From the NCBI RefSeq assembly GCF_016900095.1, contig NZ_JACJJP010000004.1:1-64000 (forward strand): a stretch of 64,000 nucleotides of DNA. Direction: 5' to 3'. Shown piece after piece: positions 8,380 to 17,291 of the stretch. The DNA is from Gemmiger formicilis (GTDB lineage Bacteria; Bacillota; Clostridia; Oscillospirales; Ruminococcaceae). A program made the position numbers and the translations under genes. The notes beneath the pieces are model-generated. The model was not told the DNA's origin. It saw only the letters and a program-made list of their open reading frames with translations, and searched no databases. How positions within the stretch are numbered: the stretch's first letter is position 1; each line of letters begins with the position of its first letter.

Positions 8380-10935
8380 TCAGGCGGCCGGGTCGGCGCT
8401 GGCCAGCGCGTCCGCAGTGAGCTGTCCCAGCGCAGCGGCGTCATCGCTCAACAGCGAGGCGGAGCTGGAATCGGGCAGGTTGTCGTCGGTGTAGTAACCG
8501 GTTTGCCCGCCGCTGGACACAATGGCACCGGTGGAGGTGTTGAACTGGTACTTGTGCACGTTCTCGTTGGTGTAGAAGTTTGCAGCCGGCTTGTCGGCCT
8601 GGATCTCCTCCATCAAGGTCTTGAAGGCACGCTGGGTGGGTTTACCGCTGTTGCCGCGGCTGCCGTCCACACCCCACATGCTGTACGGCTTGTCATAGCC
8701 CCACCACACAGCGATGGAGTAGTAGGGGGACAGACCGGCAAAGGTGTAGTCCTTGTAGTCGGAGGTTGTACCGGTCTTGCCCACGGCGTCGATGCCCTCG
8801 GTTTCGGGCTTCATGCCGTTGGCCGTGCCGGGGCTGGTCCAGACGTTGGCCAGCAGGCGGTTCATGATGACGGCGGTCTCGGGCTCGATGGCCTGGGTAG
8901 TGGTGGTCACCTTGTCCATATCCAGCACCACATTGCCCTGGTAGTCTTCCACGCGGGTGTAGTAGTGGGGGGTGGTGTAGGTGCCATCGGTAAACATGGA
9001 GTAAGCGTTGGCCAGTTCCACCACGGTCAGGCCGCGGTTCTGGGCGCCCAGCACCAGAGGCGCCAGGTCGGCGTCGTTCTCATTGATCCACTGGCACTGC
9101 AGGGTCTCGGTGACGAAGTCGTACATATAGTCCACGCCCACCATAGAGCCGACCTTGACGGCGATGGTGTTGTAGGACTGCCGGATGGCGTCCCAGATCA
9201 GCATGGGGGCTCCGTCGCCGCCGGCACCGCCGTAGTTGGTGGGCCATTCCTTCCAGACATCACTGCGGGCCTGGTTGGTGGGATCGTTGGGGTCCAGAGA
9301 AAGGCCGAGCTGCAGGCACTTTTCGGTGTCCAGCATCTCCTTGCCTTCCTTGGTGTACAGCGGAGAATCTTCCAGCGCGGTGGAATAGTTGATCAGATGG
9401 TCATCCAGAGCCAGGCAGTATGCCGCGATGGGCTTCATGGTAGAACCGGTCTGGTGGGGCACCACAGCACGGTTGATACCGCGGTCCACCGTCTTTTCGC
9501 CCAGACCGCCGCCCACGGCGATGACCTCGCCCTTGTGGCCTGCTTCGGTGCTGGTAACGGCAATGGCGGCCTGGGTACGGACTTCCTCATAGAAGGTCAG
9601 ATACTCGTTGCCATCCTCCGCCGTGTAGGTGCCGGTCTTGAAGGTCTGGTTGGTCTTGTCGGTGTAAACGGGCACATCGTCCTGAGCAAAAATGCTGCTG
9701 GCCGATTCGTCGGTGGGATTCATGGGCAGGCCGTTGACATCATACTTGATCTCGGCCCCCACAGGGATATCACTTTCGATCTCTTCCTCATGCCACAGGG
9801 CATAGAACAGCTCGTCGCCGTTCCAGGTGTTGTTGAGCATGAGCTGCTCCACCGAGTTCTGCACCGCCGGGTCCACGGTGGTGTACACGCGCAGACCGCC
9901 GTTGAAGATCATGTCCTGGGCCTCGGCGTCGGTTTCCAGGTTGTAGGCTTCCTTCAGGTCCGCGGTCAGCTGGGTGATGACCGCCTCGGTGAAGTAGGAG
10001 TTGTTGGAGCTGACGGCCACGTTCTCAGTCTTGGACTTGCTTTCGGCCAGGGTGATGGTCTCGGCCGTGGCAGAATCATACTCTTCCTGGGTGATATAGC
10101 CCTGGTTGAGCATCTCATACAACACGTGGTTGCGGCGCTGAATCAGATTTTCCGGGTTGGTGAAGGGGTTGTAGCCGGTGGGGTTCTTGGAGATGGACGC
10201 CAGCACGGCACATTCGGACAGGGACAGTTCGCCCACGCTCTTGCCGAAATAGGTGTTGGCACCGGCCTCCACGCCCTGGATGGTGCCGGTCAGGGGCACC
10301 GTGTTCAGGTAGGCTTCCAGAATGGTTTCCTTACTGTACCGGTTGGACAGGCCGATGGCTCGGAAGATCTCGCGTACCTTACGCATATAGTCCACTTCGT
10401 TATCGTCGGTCAGGTTCTTGACCAGCTGCTGTTCCAGGGTGGATGCGCCCTGCTGGCCGCCCAGCAGCTGCTGGCCGGTCAGTTCGTTGAGGGCCGCGGC
10501 GATGGTACGCTTGAAGTTGACGCCGATGGAGTCATAGAAGTCCTTATCCTCGATGGCCACCACCGCATGCTGCAGGTTTTCGGGAATATCCGAAAGGTTG
10601 ACCCACAGAGAGCTGACGTCACCGGACAGGGTGGTGTACTCGTCCCCGTTGCGGTCAAAGAAGATGGTGGACTGTTCGTCCTTTTTCTTTTCCAGGTCCA
10701 GCTTGCCTTCGGGGTCGGCGGTGACCTGCACCACATACATGGCCAGCAGCACCGCCCCCACGCTGCCCAGCATGATACACACGCAGATCAGGCAGCCGAT
10801 AAAGCGCATGATCATACCGAAGATGCTGCGGCGCTTTTTCTTGGCCGGTTTCTTGCCGCCTTTGGCGGAATTGGGCGCGTCACCGGGAACTTTCGCCCCC
10901 TGGGTGGACAGATGCCGTTGCTGTTTGGGGTCTAT
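8380..10935 (-). CDS. class A penicillin-binding protein (transglycosylase/transpeptidase)
   Basis: This bifunctional peptidoglycan synthase has a Lys-rich cytoplasmic tail, one membrane segment (MIMRFIGCLICVCIMLGSVG), a GT51 domain (AIEDKDFYDSIGV, GASTLEQQLVKN) and a transpeptidase domain with the SxxK motif in TGSTMKPI, SYN and KTGTT. The start is unclear. The only strong Shine-Dalgarno, AAGGAGG at 10944-10950, is followed eight bases later by an in-frame ATA, with no ATG, GTG or TTG in range. I place the start there (851 residues). A GTG at 10995 without a ribosome site, or an internal Met after about 40 residues, are the alternatives. Confidence 0.9.
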   Translation of the reverse strand: MDPKQQRHLSTQGAKVPGDAPNSAKGGKKPAKKKRRSIFGMIMRFIGCLICVCIMLGSVGAVLLAMYVVQVTADPEGKLDLEKKKDEQSTIFFDRNGDEYTTLSGDVSSLWVNLSDIPENLQHAVVAIEDKDFYDSIGVNFKRTIAAALNELTGQQLLGGQQGASTLEQQLVKNLTDDNEVDYMRKVREIFRAIGLSNRYSKETILEAYLNTVPLTGTIQGVEAGANTYFGKSVGELSLSECAVLASISKNPTGYNPFTNPENLIQRRNHVLYEMLNQGYITQEEYDSATAETITLAESKSKTENVAVSSNNSYFTEAVITQLTADLKEAYNLETDAEAQDMIFNGGLRVYTTVDPAVQNSVEQLMLNNTWNGDELFYALWHEEEIESDIPVGAEIKYDVNGLPMNPTDESASSIFAQDDVPVYTDKTNQTFKTGTYTAEDGNEYLTFYEEVRTQAAIAVTSTEAGHKGEVIAVGGGLGEKTVDRGINRAVVPHQTGSTMKPIAAYCLALDDHLINYSTALEDSPLYTKEGKEMLDTEKCLQLGLSLDPNDPTNQARSDVWKEWPTNYGGAGGDGAPMLIWDAIRQSYNTIAVKVGSMVGVDYMYDFVTETLQCQWINENDADLAPLVLGAQNRGLTVVELANAYSMFTDGTYTTPHYYTRVEDYQGNVVLDMDKVTTTTQAIEPETAVIMNRLLANVWTSPGTANGMKPETEGIDAVGKTGTTSDYKDYTFAGLSPYYSIAVWWGYDKPYSMWGVDGSRGNSGKPTQRAFKTLMEEIQADKPAANFYTNENVHKYQFNTSTGAIVSSGGQTGYYTDDNLPDSSSASLLSDDAAALGQLTADALASADPAA

Positions 10936-11022
10936 GGGGACCGCCTCCTTTGCGGGTTTTGGTTGTATGGCAGACGGTGACGCTCCCCGCGTCACACAAT
11001 CATGGACAATACCATATCCTGA

Positions 11023-11031
11023 ATTATAGCA
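11023..11031 (-). promoter_or_regulatory. extended -10 promoter of the PBP gene
   Basis: The minus strand reads TGCTATAAT, an extended -10 element; the -35 region is poor. Transcription would start about 80 bases before the strong ribosome site of the PBP gene. Confidence 0.45.
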
Positions 11032-11199
11032 CAAACCGCTGCCAAAAGTACAGGTATGGAATGTAAAATTCACAAGAAATTGTTTTTTGGGGTGCGCGGC
11101 GGACAATACTTGTTCTGGCGCCGTTGTTTTTTTCTTTTGGCTTTTACGATTTTGTCATCTTTTGTGTGCGGCGCGGGACAGGCAAAAGGGGGATTGGGA

Positions 11200-11517
11200 A
11201 TGGAACACAAGCTGCCGAAATTTGTGCGGATTTATCTGGCGCTGCTGGGCGGCGCGGCCCTGCTGTGCGTGGTGGCGGCCGCCGTCTGGTTTGCCCGGGC
11301 GGAGTACGATGCCCGCATGCAGGACGGCCCTGCCTATCTGCTGAAGGACAACGGCGGGTATCTGGCCCTGTACACCGGTGAGGGAGAAGGTCCCCTGGCC
11401 GAATATGACCTGCGCACCCGGCTGCTGCCGGAGCAGGATGTGCTGGCGCTGCAGCAGGGCGTGCCGGTACAGGATGAAGCGGAGTTGCAGCAGCGGCTGG
11501 AAGATTACGGGCTGTAA
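11200..11517 (+). CDS. small membrane protein with BofC C-terminal-like domain
   Basis: This 105-residue protein has one N-terminal membrane segment (IYLALLGGAALLCVVAAAVWF) followed by about 65 residues exposed outside. The outer part (PAYLLKDNGGYLALYTGEGE, then LPEQDVLALQQGVPVQDEAE and LEDYGL) matches the pattern of the BofC C-terminal domain seen in many clostridial proteins of unknown role. GGGGG lies about nine bases before the chosen ATG; a longer reading from an upstream ATG has no ribosome site. It stands alone between the divergent PBP gene and the ACP operon. Confidence 0.7.
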   Translation: MEHKLPKFVRIYLALLGGAALLCVVAAAVWFARAEYDARMQDGPAYLLKDNGGYLALYTGEGEGPLAEYDLRTRLLPEQDVLALQQGVPVQDEAELQQRLEDYGL

Positions 11518-11590
11518 GACTCCGGGACGGTGCAGGCGGAAAAATCTGTGGATTCCCGTGGTCTTTGTCCCGCCAAAATGGCGGTTTGTG

Positions 11591-11619
11591 TTGCGAAAAC
11601 CGAATGAATGTGGTATTTT
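11591..11619 (+). promoter_or_regulatory. promoter of the ACP-MaoC-SDR-GNAT operon
   Basis: TTGCGA, a 17-base spacer and TATTTT, with a TG just before the -10, lie 38 bases ahead of the ACP start codon. Confidence 0.55.
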
Positions 11620-11656
11620 ATATACGTTGGCATTCTATAAAAAGGAGAGTACCGCC

Positions 11657-11899
11657 ATGACCGAACAAGCGATCCTGGACGCCGTGCAGGAAATTTTCCG
11701 CGATAATTTCGACGATGACACCCTGGTGATCACCCGCAGCACCTGCGCCGATGACATCGAGGACTGGGACAGCCTGGAGCAGATTAATCTGCTGACCGCC
11801 ATCGAAAAGAAGTTTTCCATCAAATTCAAGCTGGCGGATGTCCGCGATCTGAAAAACGTGGGCGATCTGCTGGACCTTGTTGCACGCATGACCGCGTAA
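11657..11899 (+). CDS. acyl carrier protein
   Basis: This 80-residue carrier protein has the phosphopantetheine attachment serine in EDWDSLEQINLL near residue 39. It is probably a specialised ACP rather than the housekeeping one, because its neighbours are a MaoC hydratase, an SDR reductase and a GNAT-like protein instead of fabD/fabF. AAAGGAGAG precedes the ATG. A stem-loop follows the gene and may reduce read-through, giving more ACP than enzymes. Confidence 0.88.
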   Translation: MTEQAILDAVQEIFRDNFDDDTLVITRSTCADDIEDWDSLEQINLLTAIEKKFSIKFKLADVRDLKNVGDLLDLVARMTA

Positions 11900-11913
11900 C
11901 CACACATTCTGCG

Positions 11914-11949
11914 GGCGGCCGCTGCTTCTTTCAAGCGGCGGCCGCCTTT
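11914..11949 (+). terminator. intra-operon hairpin after the ACP gene
   Basis: A 14-base GC stem (GGCGGCCGCTGCTT pairing with AAGCGGCGGCCGCC, one wobble) with loop CTTTC is followed by only TTT. It looks like a weak terminator or mRNA-stabilising hairpin between ACP and MaoC. Confidence 0.5.
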
Positions 11950-11970
11950 CGCATATACAGGAGGGCTTTC

Positions 11971-12387
11971 ATGAACCACTATACCTTGGCCGACATGACC
12001 CCCGGCCTGACCGAAAGTTTTACCGTAACCGTAACCGAAGAGATGATGGATGCCTTCAAGGCCATCACCGGTGACTGTTCCCCCATCCATGTAGACGCCA
12101 ACTACGCCAAGGGCCGGGGATATCCCGGCCGGGTGGTCTACGGCATGCTGGGGGCCAGCTTCTTCTCCACCCTGGCGGGGGTCTACCTGCCCGGGGAGCA
12201 CTGTCTGCTCCACGGGGTGGAATGCAAGTTTGCAAAGCCCATCTTCATTGGCGACACCCTGACCGTCACCGGCACCGTGGTCAACGTGAGCGAGGCAGTG
12301 TCCGAAGCCGAGATCAAGGCGGTCATCACCAACCAGGACGGCAAGAAGGTGACCCGGGGTATTATCCGGGCCGGACTGGCAAAATAA
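11971..12387 (+). CDS. MaoC family (R)-specific hydratase/dehydratase
   Basis: This 138-residue hot-dog-fold protein should interconvert 3-hydroxyacyl and 2-enoyl thioesters. The catalytic Asp and His lie in the hydratase motif TGDCSPIHVDANYA near residue 36. Length matches single-domain PhaJ-type hydratases. AGGAGGG precedes the ATG. Its substrate is probably carried by the ACP encoded upstream, because an SDR of 3-oxoacyl reductase type follows. Confidence 0.87.
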   Translation: MNHYTLADMTPGLTESFTVTVTEEMMDAFKAITGDCSPIHVDANYAKGRGYPGRVVYGMLGASFFSTLAGVYLPGEHCLLHGVECKFAKPIFIGDTLTVTGTVVNVSEAVSEAEIKAVITNQDGKKVTRGIIRAGLAK

Positions 12388-12427
12388 CCCTGCACATATT
12401 TCCTATAGATAATAAGGAGAAAACCTC

Positions 12428-13171
12428 ATGGCTTATACTTATCTGATTTCCGGCGCCACCAGCGATGTGGGCCGGGCTCTCATTGAACGGCTGCTGAAAA
12501 CCGCCCCCGAAGGCACCCTGGTTCTGGCCCAGGGCTGCGGCGACGTGGAAAAGCTGGCCCCTCTGTGCCAGGCTTATCCCGGCATGATCCGCCCCTTTGA
12601 CGTGGACCTGTCCGATCCGTACAAGGTGGACACCTTCTGCCAGGTGCTGGCCTCCACCTGCCCGGCGCCCACCCATTTCATCCACCTGCCCGCCCTGCCG
12701 GTGGTGAACACCAAGTTCAAGGCCTTCGACGAGCCCCGCTTTGCCAAGGACATGGAAATCCAGGTGCACAGCGCCGTCAAGCTGTGCAAGGCAGTGCTGC
12801 CCGCCATGACCAAGGCCCGATTCGGCCGTATCCTCTTCATCCAGACCAGCTACACCCTGGGCGCTCCGCCGAAAAACACCGCCGCCTATGTGATGGCCAA
12901 GCAGGCCCTGGGCGGGCTGTGCAAGAGCCTGGCGGTGGAGTATGCCCGGTTCGGCATCACCGTCAACTGCGTGGCCCCCAGCATGATGGAAACCAACTTT
13001 CTGAAAGATACCCCCGACCTGATCGTGCAGGCTTCCGCCGCCGACAACCCCATGGGCCGCAACGCCACTCCCGCCGATGTGGTGCCGGCCATGGCCTTCC
13101 TGCTTTCGGATGAGGCCGGGTTCATCACCGGGGTGACCCTGCCTGTGACGGGAGGGTCCGCCATTGCCTGA
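12428..13171 (+). CDS. SDR family oxidoreductase (3-oxoacyl-ACP reductase-like)
   Basis: This 247-residue short-chain dehydrogenase has the NAD(P) motif SGATSDVGRAL at residue 8, the catalytic Ser in IQTSYTLG, and the YxxxK motif as YVMAKQAL. The family end FITGVTLPVTGGSAIA is present. With the ACP and MaoC genes it could make a short hydroxyacyl or enoyl chain. The next gene begins inside its last codons. Confidence 0.88.
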   Translation: MAYTYLISGATSDVGRALIERLLKTAPEGTLVLAQGCGDVEKLAPLCQAYPGMIRPFDVDLSDPYKVDTFCQVLASTCPAPTHFIHLPALPVVNTKFKAFDEPRFAKDMEIQVHSAVKLCKAVLPAMTKARFGRILFIQTSYTLGAPPKNTAAYVMAKQALGGLCKSLAVEYARFGITVNCVAPSMMETNFLKDTPDLIVQASAADNPMGRNATPADVVPAMAFLLSDEAGFITGVTLPVTGGSAIA

Positions 13172-14174
13172 TGTGAGCTTTCGCCTGGCCCGGCCCGGAG
13201 AGGACGCCGCCATCCTGGATTTCATCAACACCCACTTTGACATGCATCTGCCGCTGATCAACCGGCCGGAGTTTTACAGCTTCTATTTTGCCGGGCAGGC
13301 AGGGGCCGCCCCCCACTTTGCGGTGGCCGTGGACGAAAACGGGCAGTATCTCAGCGCTGCCGGGTACATTCCCGCTGGGCAGTCCCCCGCCGCCGGGGCG
13401 TGGGTGTCCATCTGGGTGGCTGCCAAAGGCCACAACGGGGTAGGCCTGGAACTGATGGACGCTCTGCCCGATCTGCTGGGTACCCCGGTGCTGGCCTGCA
13501 ACAACATCCGCCCCGCCACCTGCAAGCTGTACCATTTTCTGGGCTGGCAAGCCGAGCGCCTGCGCCACTATTACCGCCTGGGCACCCCCGGCCCCGAAGG
13601 CTGGACCCTGGCGGTGCCGGGGGCGGCCGCTCCCCTGCCCGGGCCCGCCCATGACCTGGACCTGGAACCGGTGGTAAATGCCCAGTCCCTGCAGGCTCTG
13701 GGTCTGCCCGAGACGCCCCACACGCCGAAAAAGGATCTCTGGTATCTGGCCCGGCGATACTTTGCCTTTCCCCACTTTCATTATGATGTGTGGGCGGTGC
13801 GGGAAAATTCCCGTTTGCTGGCTTACGCTGTGACCCGCACGGTATCGGCCGCCGACACCGGCTGTGCCTCCGTGCTGCGGCTGGTGGACTTTGTGGGGCC
13901 GGATGAGGTATTGCCGCGTATCGGATATGCCCTGAATGAACTGCTGCACCGCACCGGCGCCGAATATCTGGACTGCTACAACGCCGGCATCGATCCGGAC
14001 ATCTGGCGGCAGACCGGCCTCACCGAACGTCTGCCCGAAGACGGGGTCATCATTCCCAACTATCTGACCCCGCCTTTGCGGGACAACACCGAATACTATT
14101 ACTTTGTCAACCGGCCGGAAAACTTCGTGCTCTTCAAGGCCGACGGCGACCAGGACAGGCCCAACCTTTCCTGA
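13164..14174 (+). CDS. GNAT-like acyltransferase, two-part protein
   Basis: This 336-residue protein begins with a GNAT-like fold (RLARPGEDAAILDFINTHFD, then AAGYIPAGQ and GVGLELMDALPDLLG in the cofactor-binding position) and has a second half rich in aromatic residues that I cannot assign. It starts at a TTG overlapping the SDR stop, with GGGAGGG eight bases before it. As the last gene of the acyl operon it is a candidate for transferring the acyl group made on the ACP to an amine or sugar. The substrate is unknown. Confidence 0.6.
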   Translation: MPDVSFRLARPGEDAAILDFINTHFDMHLPLINRPEFYSFYFAGQAGAAPHFAVAVDENGQYLSAAGYIPAGQSPAAGAWVSIWVAAKGHNGVGLELMDALPDLLGTPVLACNNIRPATCKLYHFLGWQAERLRHYYRLGTPGPEGWTLAVPGAAAPLPGPAHDLDLEPVVNAQSLQALGLPETPHTPKKDLWYLARRYFAFPHFHYDVWAVRENSRLLAYAVTRTVSAADTGCASVLRLVDFVGPDEVLPRIGYALNELLHRTGAEYLDCYNAGIDPDIWRQTGLTERLPEDGVIIPNYLTPPLRDNTEYYYFVNRPENFVLFKADGDQDRPNLS

Positions 14175-14245
14175 TGTCCGACGGCAGGGACGTTTTCAAA
14201 AGTTCTCCACCGAACCTTCGTTTCCCGGTTGAATTCTGCTGCAAA

Positions 14246-14276
14246 GGCCCGGATGTTTCCACATCCGGGCCTTTTT
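14246..14276 (+). terminator. terminator of the acyl operon
   Basis: A perfect 10-base stem GGCCCGGATG/CATCCGGGCC with a six-base loop is followed by TTTTT. Confidence 0.9.
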
Positions 14277-14287
14277 CGGTGGAAAGA

Positions 14288-14326
14288 CAAAAAATGAAGG
14301 CGGCACATTTCCGTGCCGCCTTCATT
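14288..14326 (-). terminator. terminator of the GltD-like oxidoreductase gene
   Basis: A perfect 14-base stem AATGAAGGCGGCAC/GTGCCGCCTTCATT is followed on the minus strand by TTTTTTG. It faces the plus-strand terminator 12 bases away, so the two convergent units are well insulated. Confidence 0.88.
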
Positions 14327-14347
14327 GCCGTATTATGAGATAAGAAA

Positions 14348-15628
14348 TCAGTTGCCGTCGTCGCTCTGGTAGACGGGCACCTCCGCATAGGGGTCCGGGT
14401 CCTCGTCGGGCAGGCTCTGCATGTACTGGTGCATGGCTTCGGCCACCTTTTTGCTGTAGGCCACCGCCTCCACCACCGTGCGGGCCCCCTTGACGGCGTC
14501 GCCGGACGCAAAGATGCCCGGACGGCTGGTGCGGCCCACCTCATCGGTGACAAAGAGACCCCGGGGATTGACCTTCAGACCTTCGGTGCTCTCGGTGATG
14601 GTGGTGCAGGCCCCCTGGCTGATGGAAACCACCACACTGTCCGCCGGGTACAGCATCTCACTGCCCGGAATGTCGGTGAGGGTGCCGTCCTCGGCCTCGT
14701 TCACGTCCCGGAAGACCACGCCCTGGTCGGTGATCTCCACCGGCTTCTTGTTGTAGAAGAACTCCACCCCTTCCAGCTTGGCGTAGCTTTCCTCATAATG
14801 GCTGGCGGCAATCTTTTTGGTCAGGGAGAAGCATTCCAGATGCCGGGTGCCGTGGCGGATGGCCGTGCGGGCCACGTCCATAGCCGCGTTGCCGGCGCCG
14901 ATGAGCACCACCCGGTTGCCCAGATGATACACATCCGGGTTCTGCAGGTAGTTGATGGCAAAATGCACGTGACCCAGACTTTCGCCCTTGATGCCCAGAG
15001 TGTTGGGCCGCCATACACCGGTGCCGATAAAGATGGCCTTGTAGCCGTCCCGGAACAGGTCGTCCACCTTCAGGGCCTTGCCCACGTCGGTGTTGGGGCG
15101 GACCTTGATGTCCTTCAGGCGAAGATGGCGGTATTCAAAGTCGTCCAGCACGCTCTTGGGCAGGCGGAATTCCGGAATGCCGTACCGCAGCACGCCGCCG
15201 ATCTTATCATGGCTTTCAAAGATGGTCACATCGTAGCCGTAGCGGGCCAGGATCACCGCGATGGTCAACCCCGCCGGGCCGGACCCGATGATGGCCACCC
15301 GCTTGCCGTTGGGGGTGGCGGGGCCCTGGGTCATCTGGGACGCATAGGTGGAGGAAATATAGTTTTCGATGATGGAAAAATGCACGGGAGACCCTTTGAT
15401 TCCCTGCACGCAATGGCCTTCGCACTGGTTTTCATGGTTGCAGATCAGGCTGCACACGGTGGTCAGGGGATTGTTTTCAAACAGCATCCGTCCGGCTTCG
15501 TTGAGCTTGTTCTCCTTGAGCAGGCGAATCACTTCCGGAATGTTGGTGTGGATGGGACACCCCTGCTGACAGCGGGGATTTTTGCACCCCAGGCAATGGT
15601 TGGCTTCGTCCATAACGTGCAAGGCCAT
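14348..15628 (-). CDS. NAD(P)-dependent oxidoreductase, GltD/SudA-like
   Basis: This 426-residue flavoprotein has an N-terminal Fe-S part with CLGCKNPRCQQGCPIHTNIP and further Cys (CSLICNHENQCEGHC), then an FAD site IIGSGPAGLTIAV near residue 110 and an NAD(P) site VLIGAGNAAMDVART. It resembles glutamate synthase small subunit, but there is no gltB next to it. Stand-alone members are often annotated as NADPH-dependent oxidoreductases that feed electrons to partners. It is monocistronic between two terminators. The exact acceptor is not known. Confidence 0.88.
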   Translation of the reverse strand: MALHVMDEANHCLGCKNPRCQQGCPIHTNIPEVIRLLKENKLNEAGRMLFENNPLTTVCSLICNHENQCEGHCVQGIKGSPVHFSIIENYISSTYASQMTQGPATPNGKRVAIIGSGPAGLTIAVILARYGYDVTIFESHDKIGGVLRYGIPEFRLPKSVLDDFEYRHLRLKDIKVRPNTDVGKALKVDDLFRDGYKAIFIGTGVWRPNTLGIKGESLGHVHFAINYLQNPDVYHLGNRVVLIGAGNAAMDVARTAIRHGTRHLECFSLTKKIAASHYEESYAKLEGVEFFYNKKPVEITDQGVVFRDVNEAEDGTLTDIPGSEMLYPADSVVVSISQGACTTITESTEGLKVNPRGLFVTDEVGRTSRPGIFASGDAVKGARTVVEAVAYSKKVAEAMHQYMQSLPDEDPDPYAEVPVYQSDDGN

Positions 15629-15704
15629 GTTGTTCCCTCTTTCTTCTGTGACCGTTATTTTTGCAACAAAGTGTCAATACGGGCAATGAAAATCCATATC
15701 TAAT

Positions 15705-16892
15705 TTATAATACCACTGGTTTTGCAGTATACGCAAGGCCCATGGGCTGGGTTTGTTCCCTGCATAGTGCCGAAAAATCCGTAAAAGAATTGTGCATCTT
15801 GATAAGATTTTCTGCTTGGGGCAGGGCCTGTTCCAGCTTGGACAGAGAGGTGGAAACGGGCATCGCCGCGTTCCGCAGCAAGGGCAGTGCCGCTCGCCGG
15901 GCCCCCAGCACATGCAGATAAGGCGGCAGTTCCGGCAGGGATCCGGCTTCCACCCCTATGGCCGCATCCAGGGCCAGGCGGCGCAGTCGGGCATGGGGGT
16001 ACCGTTTTGTCTTGAGGCGAGCATACAGGTCCTCGGCGTCCGAGGCCTGCCGCACGGCAGCGGAAAGGCGGTGTTCCAGCCCTTCGTTGACACCACGCAC
16101 CCGGGCAAAACGGGCCGGGTCCCCCGCACGCAGCAAGGTCAGCAGCGCCAGGCTGAACCGCCCGGCGTCCATCGTCAGCCCCTGGGCCGCTGCGTGCCGG
16201 TAGACCTCCATGGCCGGTTCCGGCACATAGGGGGCCAGGGCTTCCACCCCGCCCCGCCGCACCGCTGCCCGCAGGAAACTGGCCGAAGCCAGCAGCGTCT
16301 GCCCCGCCCGACCGGGCTGGACGGAACCGTGGTCAGCCCCCAGCCGGTGCAGGGCCAGCGGCTGCATGGGGCTGTGCTGGGCCAGAAGGGCCTTGCAGTA
16401 TTCGATGCCCAGAATGTTGTTGGGCCGGGAGAGCAGATCGCTGAGCCCGGGCTCCAGTTCCTCCGCCGCCTTGGCACGGGCCGCCGCAAAGGTCATGCCC
16501 TGCCCCAGGTATCCCCGCAGCCGTGCCGACAGGTCCGGCGCTTCCAGCAAGCGGGCGGCTTGCAGCAGGCGGTCGGCGTCGGGGTCTTCCGCCCCGAAGG
16601 CCAGGGTATCACACCCCAGGGCGGTGAGCAGGGCCACCCCCGCCGCCGCAAAGGCTTCCGCCCCCGTGTTGGCATAAGGGGCCGGCAACGCCACCACCAG
16701 GTCCGCGCCGCCCAGCAAAGCCGCGCGCACCCGGACCGACTCCGGGAACAGGGGCACACCGCCCCGCTGCACCGCCCCGCTGCTCATACAGACGGCAATG
16801 GTTTCGGCGCCGCGCTGCCGCAGCATCTGCAGCTGGGTTGCATGACCGTTGTGAAAGGGATCGTATTCGGTGATAATACCGGCAAATTTCAT
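15705..16892 (-). CDS. tmcAL: tRNA(Met) cytidine acetate ligase
   Basis: This 395-residue enzyme (formerly YlbM) activates acetate with ATP and forms N4-acetylcytidine at the wobble base of elongator tRNA-Met. The nucleotidyltransferase signature is EYDPFHNGHATQLQ at residue 8 and the block SRPNNILGIEYCKAL is typical of the family. I chose the Met of MKFAGIITEYDP because GAGGTG lies six bases before it; in-frame sequence upstream is not conserved-looking. Acetate kinase next door, in the opposite direction, also uses acetate, but this may be chance. Confidence 0.92.
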   Translation of the reverse strand: MKFAGIITEYDPFHNGHATQLQMLRQRGAETIAVCMSSGAVQRGGVPLFPESVRVRAALLGGADLVVALPAPYANTGAEAFAAAGVALLTALGCDTLAFGAEDPDADRLLQAARLLEAPDLSARLRGYLGQGMTFAAARAKAAEELEPGLSDLLSRPNNILGIEYCKALLAQHSPMQPLALHRLGADHGSVQPGRAGQTLLASASFLRAAVRRGGVEALAPYVPEPAMEVYRHAAAQGLTMDAGRFSLALLTLLRAGDPARFARVRGVNEGLEHRLSAAVRQASDAEDLYARLKTKRYPHARLRRLALDAAIGVEAGSLPELPPYLHVLGARRAALPLLRNAAMPVSTSLSKLEQALPQAENLIKMHNSFTDFSALCREQTQPMGLAYTAKPVVL

Positions 16893-17206
16893 ATTGCACC
16901 TCAACTGTCCTGTTGTCCGCCGATCATCGTCCTGCACGGCGACTTTTGGAAACATTATACCATATTGTACCGCCTTTTTGCGGACTGAAAGCTGGATTTT
17001 CGCATTGCATCCCGTGCACCGGGCTTCAGGTGTATATTTTTTCACGCTTTTTTCATTTTTTTTTCCTTCTTTGCTCCCGTTTGGGGCTGAAACGGACTGT
17101 TTTTCCTTTGTGCAATCTGTCAAAAATTTATCAAGCCAATCCGCTCTGCCTTAGGCGTTTATACCGGAAACTGCGCAAGAAATGCACTGTTTAGCAGATT
17201 TCATTC
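16893..17206. other. intergenic region between tmcAL and ackA
   Basis: No gene is supported here. On the minus strand a TATAAT with an upstream TG (plus-strand 16954-16959) is a likely tmcAL promoter, though its -35 is weak. The middle part is T-rich on the plus strand, and the ackA promoter follows at the right end. Confidence 0.5.
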
Positions 17207-17235
17207 TTGAAAAATGTCTGTTTTCATACTATAAT
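17207..17235 (+). promoter_or_regulatory. promoter of ackA
   Basis: TTGAAA, a 17-base spacer and TATAAT lie 56 bases ahead of the ackA start codon. Confidence 0.8.
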
Positions 17236-17291
17236 TGAACTGTTATTGAATATACGGGATGCGTACCCGAATGATTGAAGGAGAATTGACC

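Noticed and set aside
8023-10980. A 985-residue open frame opposite the class A PBP gene.
   Set aside because: It is an antisense shadow in GC-rich codons. The PBP on the other strand has all its catalytic motifs in order.
15705-15740. Promoter-like TTGCGT, 18 bases, TATTAT for the GltD-like gene.
   Set aside because: Its -35 lies in the end of tmcAL and the match is only moderate, so it is not listed as a feature.
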